A stretch of DNA of 64,000 nt from the NCBI RefSeq assembly GCF_002979655.1, contig NZ_PCPG01000003.1, positions 1 through 64,000 of the forward strand. Direction: 5' to 3'. The notes under the pieces are model-generated. The model searched no databases and had not been told where the DNA came from. It was given only the letters and a program-made list of their open reading frames with translations. Shown here piece after piece: positions 58,998 to 64,000 of the stretch (position 1 is the stretch's first letter; each line of letters opens with the position of its first letter). A program made the translations under genes and the position numbers. Origin of the DNA: Microbacterium sp. MYb45. Its GTDB lineage: Bacteria; Actinomycetota; Actinomycetes; Actinomycetales; Microbacteriaceae.

Positions 58998-60304
58998 GCG
59001 ATGCCCTCGCTCTCCGAGACGGTGGCACTTTCGTCCGCGGCACCGGCCGCGGCATCATCGGACGCAGCATCCTGCACGGCATCCGTTTCGCTCTCCCGCG
59101 CCTCACGCTCGGCGAACGGATCGGGCAGTGCACCGAAGAGCACCCGGTGCCCGACCGCGCGCTGTCGCGCGGCGATCGGGTTGTGCACGCCGATCGTCCG
59201 GGCGTTGCGCCAGTGCCTGTCGAGCGCTCGGCTCTGCGCGACGGATGACGATCCGCCGACGTCGAAGACATCCGTGGTCACCGACAGCACCAGGGGGATC
59301 ACGGCGATCTGCGCCGCGTAGGCGGCAACGTCGGCCGCCTCGAAGGGCTCCCTCTCCGAGACGCCGTCCAGCGCAGCGCGGTACGCATCGTCGATCCGCT
59401 GCGCGGCGTGCAGCACGGCCGCCTCGGCCGCGAAGGCGGATCCCGCAGCTCTGCCGAGTACGGCCTGCGACAACGGGTCGTCCTGCGCCGCCGCACCGCT
59501 GAGCAGTGGTCTCGTGCGCGAGCGCACGTAGTCCGCGGCATCGTCGACGGCCGCATGCCCGATGCCGGCCACCACGGCGAGGAGGAAGAGCTGGTAGAAG
59601 CCGGAGATGTAGCTCCGGTCGCGCGCTCCGGGCGAGTACACCGTGAGGTGTGCGGAATCGACCACGACCTCCGAGAAGGCGGTCGTCCCGGTTCCGGTCA
59701 GGCGCTGGCCGAACCCGACCCAGTCGTCGTGGATCGTGACGCCGGGGGCATTCAGCGGAACCGCGATGGTGGCGTGATGATCCTGGTATCGCGCGGTGAC
59801 GTTCGCCCAGTCCGAGAAGATCGTGCCTGTGCTGTAGTACTTCTCACCGTTGAGCACGAGGGCGCCGTCATCCTTCTCGGTGATGACGGTGTTGCTCTCG
59901 GTCGGTGCCCCGCTCCCCGGCTCGCTCTGTGCATTGCCGACCACCACGCCGGCGACGGCCTGCTCCCCCCAATGCCGGCGGTACTCCGGATTCTCATGCG
60001 TGAGTCGCACCTCGAGGAAGGCGAAATGTCCGCGCCAGATGTGGGCGACGTTGGAGTCGGCTCTGGCGAGTTCGATGAGCAGACGGAAGAGGTCCACCGC
60101 GGATGCCCCGTCGCCGCCGTACTCCTCGGGCACGCGGACGGCCCCGAATCCGGCATCTCGCAGCAGCCGGATCTGTTCGAAGGGGAGCGTGCGGTTGATC
60201 TCCCGGTCCGTCGCGCCGGAGGCGATCTCGGCGAACACCGGACGGAACCGTTCGGCGAGGCGCTGGTAGGTGCTGACCGGTGCGGTCGATGTGGGGGCGG
60301 TCAT
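58994..60304 (-). CDS. Acyl-CoA-dehydrogenase-fold monooxygenase (DszC/SfnC-like)
   Basis: This is a 436-residue flavin enzyme. Conserved segments are RDAGFGAVRVPEEYGGDGAS, NAQSEPGSG, LNGEKYYSTGTIFSDWANVTA and GSSSVAQSRALDRHWRNARTIGVHNPI, where the usual catalytic Glu of acyl-CoA dehydrogenases is not evident. This fits the DszC/SfnC oxygenase branch. About 40 low-complexity acidic residues extend the C-terminus. It probably works with the luciferase-fold enzyme on an imported organosulfur compound. Four-base overlaps link it to both neighbours. Confidence 0.83.
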   Translation of the reverse strand: MTAPTSTAPVSTYQRLAERFRPVFAEIASGATDREINRTLPFEQIRLLRDAGFGAVRVPEEYGGDGASAVDLFRLLIELARADSNVAHIWRGHFAFLEVRLTHENPEYRRHWGEQAVAGVVVGNAQSEPGSGAPTESNTVITEKDDGALVLNGEKYYSTGTIFSDWANVTARYQDHHATIAVPLNAPGVTIHDDWVGFGQRLTGTGTTAFSEVVVDSAHLTVYSPGARDRSYISGFYQLFLLAVVAGIGHAAVDDAADYVRSRTRPLLSGAAAQDDPLSQAVLGRAAGSAFAAEAAVLHAAQRIDDAYRAALDGVSEREPFEAADVAAYAAQIAVIPLVLSVTTDVFDVGGSSSVAQSRALDRHWRNARTIGVHNPIAARQRAVGHRVLFGALPDPFAEREARESETDAVQDAASDDAAAGAADESATVSESEGIA

Positions 60305-61962
60305 ATGGTGCTTCCAATCGTGGGGGAGATGGGCGGGGGAGCGCCGTGGATACGCGGGATAGCCGCGAGGAGCTCTTTCGTGTAGTCGGCCTGCGGGCGG
60401 TCGAAGACGTTCGACACCGAGTCGTGCTCGACGACCTTGCCGTTCTTCAACACGAGCACCTCATCGCTGATCGCGTTCACGACGCCGAGATCATGCGAGA
60501 TCAGCAAGAGGGCGACCTGCGTCTCCTGCTGGATGCGGACGAGGAGATCGAGGATCTGCGCCTGGATCGACACGTCCAGAGCCGATACCGGTTCGTCGCC
60601 GACGATGATCGTCGGTTCCAGGGCGAGAGCGCGGGCGATCGCGACGCGCTGGCGCTGTCCACCGGAAAGCTGCAGCGGTCGCCGCTCGAGCAGCTGCGCG
60701 CTCAGCTCGACGTGGTCGAGGAGCTCACGGACGCGCAGCCGACGGCCGGTGCGATCGTGGCGACCGAGCACCCCGACCGCCTCGGTCAGGATCCGATCGA
60801 TCGAATGCCGGGGATCGAATGAGCTCAGCGGGTCCTGATACACGGCCTGGATGCGCTGACGGAGAGCGGATCGCTCGCGTCGCTCGACATCCGCCCAGCG
60901 GGTGCCGACGACTCGGACCTCTCCGGTATCCGCTCTCTCCTGGCCCAACAGGATGCGGCCCGCCGTGGTCTTGCCCGATCCGGACTCTCCGACAAGCCCC
61001 AGCGTGCGACCCGGGTGCAGGGTGAAGGAGACATCGTCGAGCGCCCGCAGCTCGGACCAGCCGGGAAGGCGGAACGTGCGGCTGATGTGGTCCACTTGCG
61101 CCACGGCGACGGTGGCCGAGGGGCCCGGCCCGGCTTCGGGTGCGGCACGATCCACGACGGTCGCGGCCCGCCGTGGGCGGTGCGAGGGGATCGAGGCGAT
61201 GAGCCGGCGGGTGTAGGGGTGTTCGGCTGCGGCGAACACGTCGGCGGTCGTGCCGGTCTCGACGATCGTTCCGTCCTTCATCACGATCACGCGGTCGGCG
61301 ATCTGCGAGACGACGGCGAGATCGTGGGTGATCAGCAGGAGCGTGCGCCCCTGTTCCTTGAACTGTTCGAGCAGGCGGAGGATCTGCGCCTGCACGGTCA
61401 CATCCAGCGCGGTCGTCGCTTCGTCGAGGATGAGGAACGGTGGCCGTGCCGCGATGGCACTGGCGATCAGGGCTCGCTGGCGCAGGCCGCCGGAGAGTTC
61501 GTGGGGGAGCTGGTGACGTCTCAGCTCCGGCTCGGGCACTCCCACGTCGCGGAGCAGCGCGAGCACCTCCTCGCGCCGATGCGCGGCGTCCCATGCGAAG
61601 TGTTCGCGCAGCGGCTCCTCGATCTCCCGGCCGATCGTCCGGAGGGGGTCCAGCGAGACGAGCGCGTCCTGGAGGACGAACCCGATCTCGCCTCCGCGGA
61701 TGCCGCGCCAGGTGCGCTTCGAGGCCGTCCGGAGATCGTGGTCGCCGAAGCGCAGCGTACTCGCGCTCACGCCGCTGTCCGGGCCGGTGAGCCCGACGAG
61801 CGTGCGTGCCGTGACGCTCTTGCCGGAGCCGGATTCGCCGACGATCGCGAGGGTCTCGCCGGCGTTGATCGAGAACGAGATCCCGTGGACGACATCGAGG
61901 CGATCTGAGTGGCCCCCGAAAGCGATCCGCAGGCCGGCGACTTCGAGAAGGGGTCGGCTCAT
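60301..61962 (-). CDS. Fused double ATPase of an oligopeptide-type ABC importer
   Basis: This is a 553-residue protein with two complete ABC ATPase domains (DppD-DppF or GsiA-like fusion). Domain 1 has Walker A GESGSGKS, signature LSGGLRQ and Walker B FLILDEATT. Domain 2 has GESGSGKT, LSGGQRQ and IIVGDEPVS. It powers the two permeases encoded just upstream. I chose the ATG at 61962, which overlaps the DppC-type stop (ATGA). The upstream frame is antisense-like. Confidence 0.92.
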   Translation of the reverse strand: MSRPLLEVAGLRIAFGGHSDRLDVVHGISFSINAGETLAIVGESGSGKSVTARTLVGLTGPDSGVSASTLRFGDHDLRTASKRTWRGIRGGEIGFVLQDALVSLDPLRTIGREIEEPLREHFAWDAAHRREEVLALLRDVGVPEPELRRHQLPHELSGGLRQRALIASAIAARPPFLILDEATTALDVTVQAQILRLLEQFKEQGRTLLLITHDLAVVSQIADRVIVMKDGTIVETGTTADVFAAAEHPYTRRLIASIPSHRPRRAATVVDRAAPEAGPGPSATVAVAQVDHISRTFRLPGWSELRALDDVSFTLHPGRTLGLVGESGSGKTTAGRILLGQERADTGEVRVVGTRWADVERRERSALRQRIQAVYQDPLSSFDPRHSIDRILTEAVGVLGRHDRTGRRLRVRELLDHVELSAQLLERRPLQLSGGQRQRVAIARALALEPTIIVGDEPVSALDVSIQAQILDLLVRIQQETQVALLLISHDLGVVNAISDEVLVLKNGKVVEHDSVSNVFDRPQADYTKELLAAIPRIHGAPPPISPTIGSTI

Positions 61963-62855
61963 CGCTTTCCCTCCAGACGTCGCTGCAGTGTTCGGCCGAT
62001 CGTGGTCGTGGAGACGACCAGAGCGGTGATCGTCAGCCCGGGGAAGATGCCGTACCACCAGGCTCGCTCGAGGAAGTTGCGTGAGATCGACAGCATCGAT
62101 CCCCACTCAGGGGTGGGGGGTGCGACGCCGAGACCGAGGAACGTGAGCGCCGCTCCGGCGAGGGTCGCCGTGCCGACGCCGATCGTCGCGAGCACGAGCA
62201 CCGGGCGGATCGCATTGGGCAGCACATGGTGCAGAGCGATCCGCGTGGGGCTGAGACCGATGCCGCGCGCAGCCTCGACATAGCCCGCATTGCGGATGGC
62301 GAGGGTCTGGCCGCGGACGAGTCGGGCGTAGCTGGGGATTCCCGCGATGCCGATCGCGAGCAGAGTGTTGAGCAGCCCTCCGCCGAAGATCGAGATGATG
62401 AGCAGAGCGAGCAGCAGCTCGGGGAACGCGAGCGACACATCGGTCACGCGCATCAGCAGAGCATCCAGGAACCGATTGCCGAGTCCGGCGGCGAGCCCGA
62501 TCAGGCTTCCGATCCCCAGCGCGATGATCGTCGCGCCGATGCCGAGGAACAGCGCCGGCTGGGCGCCGTAGATGATGCGGCTGAGCACATCGCGTCCGGC
62601 TTCGTCGGTACCGAGCAGATGAGCGATGCTCGGCGGCGCGAGGACGTTCGAGGTGTCGGTCGACAGCGGATCGAAGGGGGCGAGGGTGGCGGGTGCGATG
62701 GCCGCGACCACGACGACGGCGAAGAAGGCGACGGAGATCCAGAAACCGACCGGGTATCCGCGAAGGGCGCGCCGCCGGGGGCGCTGTTCGTCCACGGGGG
62801 TGGTCGGCATCTGCTCGAGGACGAGACTGGGTCGGGCGAGTTCTGTCACGCTCAT
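61959..62855 (-). CDS. ABC importer permease, DppC/OppC type
   Basis: This is a 298-residue permease with an extended cytoplasmic N-terminus and six membrane segments. LLGTDEAGRDVLSRIIYGAQ is the OppC/DppC family signature, and the EAA loop is VEAARGIGLSPTRIALHHVLPNAIRPVLV. It imports an oligopeptide-like or small organic substrate with the preceding permease. Both ends overlap neighbouring genes by 4 bases. Confidence 0.92.
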   Translation of the reverse strand: MSVTELARPSLVLEQMPTTPVDEQRPRRRALRGYPVGFWISVAFFAVVVVAAIAPATLAPFDPLSTDTSNVLAPPSIAHLLGTDEAGRDVLSRIIYGAQPALFLGIGATIIALGIGSLIGLAAGLGNRFLDALLMRVTDVSLAFPELLLALLIISIFGGGLLNTLLAIGIAGIPSYARLVRGQTLAIRNAGYVEAARGIGLSPTRIALHHVLPNAIRPVLVLATIGVGTATLAGAALTFLGLGVAPPTPEWGSMLSISRNFLERAWWYGIFPGLTITALVVSTTTIGRTLQRRLEGKR

Positions 62856-63820
62856 GCGTGTGCCTCCGTTCGGATGCGCGGGTCGATGAGCGGGTAGAGC
62901 AGGTCGACGATGAAGTTGACGCCGACGTAGGCGGCCGCGGCCAGGAGCACGAGTCCGAGAACGAGCGGGACATCGCTCGCATTCGCGGCCGTCACCAGGA
63001 CGCGGCCGATGCCCTGCCGGCTGAAGAGCGTCTCCGCGATCACCGCACCCCCGAGCAGGCCCCCGATCAGGAAGCCGGAGAGCGTGCTGAGGGGGATCAG
63101 CGCATGGCGCAGCGCGTGACGGAGCCGCACGGTCACCTCGCTCACACCGCGCGTGCGCGCGGTGATGATGAACGGCTCGTCGAGGGCGTCCTCCAATGCC
63201 CCGCGGAAGACCTGGATGAGAGCGGGAGCAGTGCTCAGACCGATCATCAGCGCCGGGAGCACCAGGGTCGCGGGGCCGTCGCTGCCGACGGACGGCAGCA
63301 GGTGCAGGGAGTAGGAGAAGATCGTCAGCAGCACGATGCCGATCCAGAATCCCGGTGCCGACAGGAAGAAGATCTCGACGACCGACGAGACGCGGTGCGG
63401 GATCGGACGTTTCGCGGTGAGCAGCGCGACGGCGACGGTGAGGACGATCGAGACGACCGCTGCTGCTCCGGAGAGCTGCAGCGTCGGGCCGAGCTGCTCC
63501 CCGATGATGTCGACGACCGGAAGGTCGCGCTGATACGAGGTGCCGAGGTCTCCGGTGAGAAGCCGTCCGAGGTAGGTGCCGTACTGCACCCAGAGCGGCT
63601 GATCGAAACCGTATTGCTCGCGGATCGCCGCTTCTTGATCGGCGGTGAGGCTGACCTCCGCGCCGCCGACGACGGCGTAGACCCGGTCTCCAGGGAGGAC
63701 GTAGAGGGCCACGAAGGCGAGGCTGATGGCGCCGAAGAGCACTCCGATGCCGGCGAGGGCGCGCAGCGCCGCATGGCGCAGATACCCGGCCACGTGGTGG
63801 GCGGTTCGTGTCGAGGTCAT
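62852..63820 (-). CDS. ABC importer permease, DppB/OppB type
   Basis: This is a 322-residue permease with six membrane segments. LYVLPGDRVYAVVGG, EQYGFDQPLWVQYGTYLGRLLTGDLGTSYQ and ARTRGVSEVTVRLRHALRHALIPL are typical of DppB/OppB. I chose the ATG at 63820; the frame further upstream contains a long hairpin. It heads the permease part of the operon, behind the binding-protein gene. Confidence 0.9.
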   Translation of the reverse strand: MTSTRTAHHVAGYLRHAALRALAGIGVLFGAISLAFVALYVLPGDRVYAVVGGAEVSLTADQEAAIREQYGFDQPLWVQYGTYLGRLLTGDLGTSYQRDLPVVDIIGEQLGPTLQLSGAAAVVSIVLTVAVALLTAKRPIPHRVSSVVEIFFLSAPGFWIGIVLLTIFSYSLHLLPSVGSDGPATLVLPALMIGLSTAPALIQVFRGALEDALDEPFIITARTRGVSEVTVRLRHALRHALIPLSTLSGFLIGGLLGGAVIAETLFSRQGIGRVLVTAANASDVPLVLGLVLLAAAAYVGVNFIVDLLYPLIDPRIRTEAHA

Positions 63821-63867
63821 GGGGCTCCGGGGGATGGTCGCCGACGGAAGGTCAGGGGTGATGGGCG

Positions 63868-63914
63868 CGGGATGCTGCCGGAGGATCGTCGTGTGATCCG
63901 GCGGCAGCATCCCG
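63868..63914 (-). terminator. Hairpin between binding-protein and permease genes
   Basis: CGGGATGCTGCCG (63868-63880) pairs with CGGCAGCATCCCG (63902-63914). An inner GGATC/GATCC stem extends it. Such a hairpin after the first cistron commonly keeps binding-protein mRNA more abundant than permease mRNA. Confidence 0.65.
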
Positions 63915-63936
63915 GCGGGGAGCTGACGGGTTCCGG

Positions 63937-64000
63937 TCAGGAACCTGCGCCCTCCTTCCAGGTGTTGTAGAACCAGAGGTTGCCGTAGGCGCGGTCGAAT
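63937..64000 (-). CDS. ABC substrate-binding protein, C-terminal end only
   Basis: The last 20 residues of a protein read FDRAYGNLWFYNTWKEGAGS, with a TGA at 63937-63939. The gene continues beyond the right edge. Position and the tail sequence fit the family 5 solute-binding protein of the Dpp-type importer. Confidence 0.6.
   Translation of the reverse strand, partial: FDRAYGNLWFYNTWKEGAGS

Overview
The window reads as chromosomal DNA from a high-GC actinobacterium. It is most likely a Microbacteriaceae member close to Microbacterium. This is inferred from the GC content, frequent GTG starts, 1-4 base gene overlaps, several apparently leaderless promoters, and a small protein family (DUF7882-like, 3905-4231) that I associate with that family. 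No rRNA, tRNA, CRISPR array, transposase or integrase was found.

Layout. 95-5143 holds scattered transport, regulatory and redox genes: an MFS exporter, an SRPBCC/ArsR pair, two MarR regulators and an SDR. 5542-18538 is one long plus-strand cluster. It has a GH3 lipoprotein, a small orphan lipoprotein, a membrane-anchored GH3 with reversed domain order, a cytoplasmic GH3, two GtrA-like membrane proteins, a GT2 glycosyltransferase and a LytTR two-component system. 18572-19153 is a solitary AbiEi-like gene under a 19-bp inverted repeat. 19263-25368 is a sugar-use locus (GPH-type MFS, Gfo/Idh/MocA oxidoreductase, GH2) divergent from its LacI regulator. 25419-32179 is an arsenic/ion block: a BASS/ACR3-like carrier, ArsC, an ArsR-ArsC fusion, ACR3, NhaA, an ArsO-like flavoprotein and ArsR. 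32217-34215 has a membrane protein and a divergent quinone-reductase/TetR pair, followed by a frameshifted gene remnant.

34686-55934 looks like a catabolic island for a rhamnose-containing polysaccharide. It carries a CUT1 ABC importer (binding protein and two permeases, no ATPase), a Gfo/Idh enzyme, a TIM-barrel isomerase, a LacI regulator, a DapA-family aldolase, a GH78 alpha-L-rhamnosidase, an HSL-type esterase, an RpiB-type isomerase, a class II aldolase and a rhamnulokinase. Five secreted parallel beta-helix proteins follow, in two subfamilies. A shared LacI-type motif (GGAACGTTTGC-like) lies at four promoters across the island, so it is probably one regulon. The beta-helix proteins are the best candidates for undescribed enzymes. 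L-rhamnose isomerase (RhaA) is absent, and two unrelated isomerases may stand in for it.

56147-57515 is an ArsR/tandem-SRPBCC pair ending in a strong terminator. 57609-64000 is a minus-strand operon with an oligopeptide-type ABC transporter, an NtaA/DszA-type FMN monooxygenase and a DszC/SfnC-type acyl-CoA-dehydrogenase-fold monooxygenase, probably for organosulfur or similar scavenging. Its binding protein runs off the right edge.
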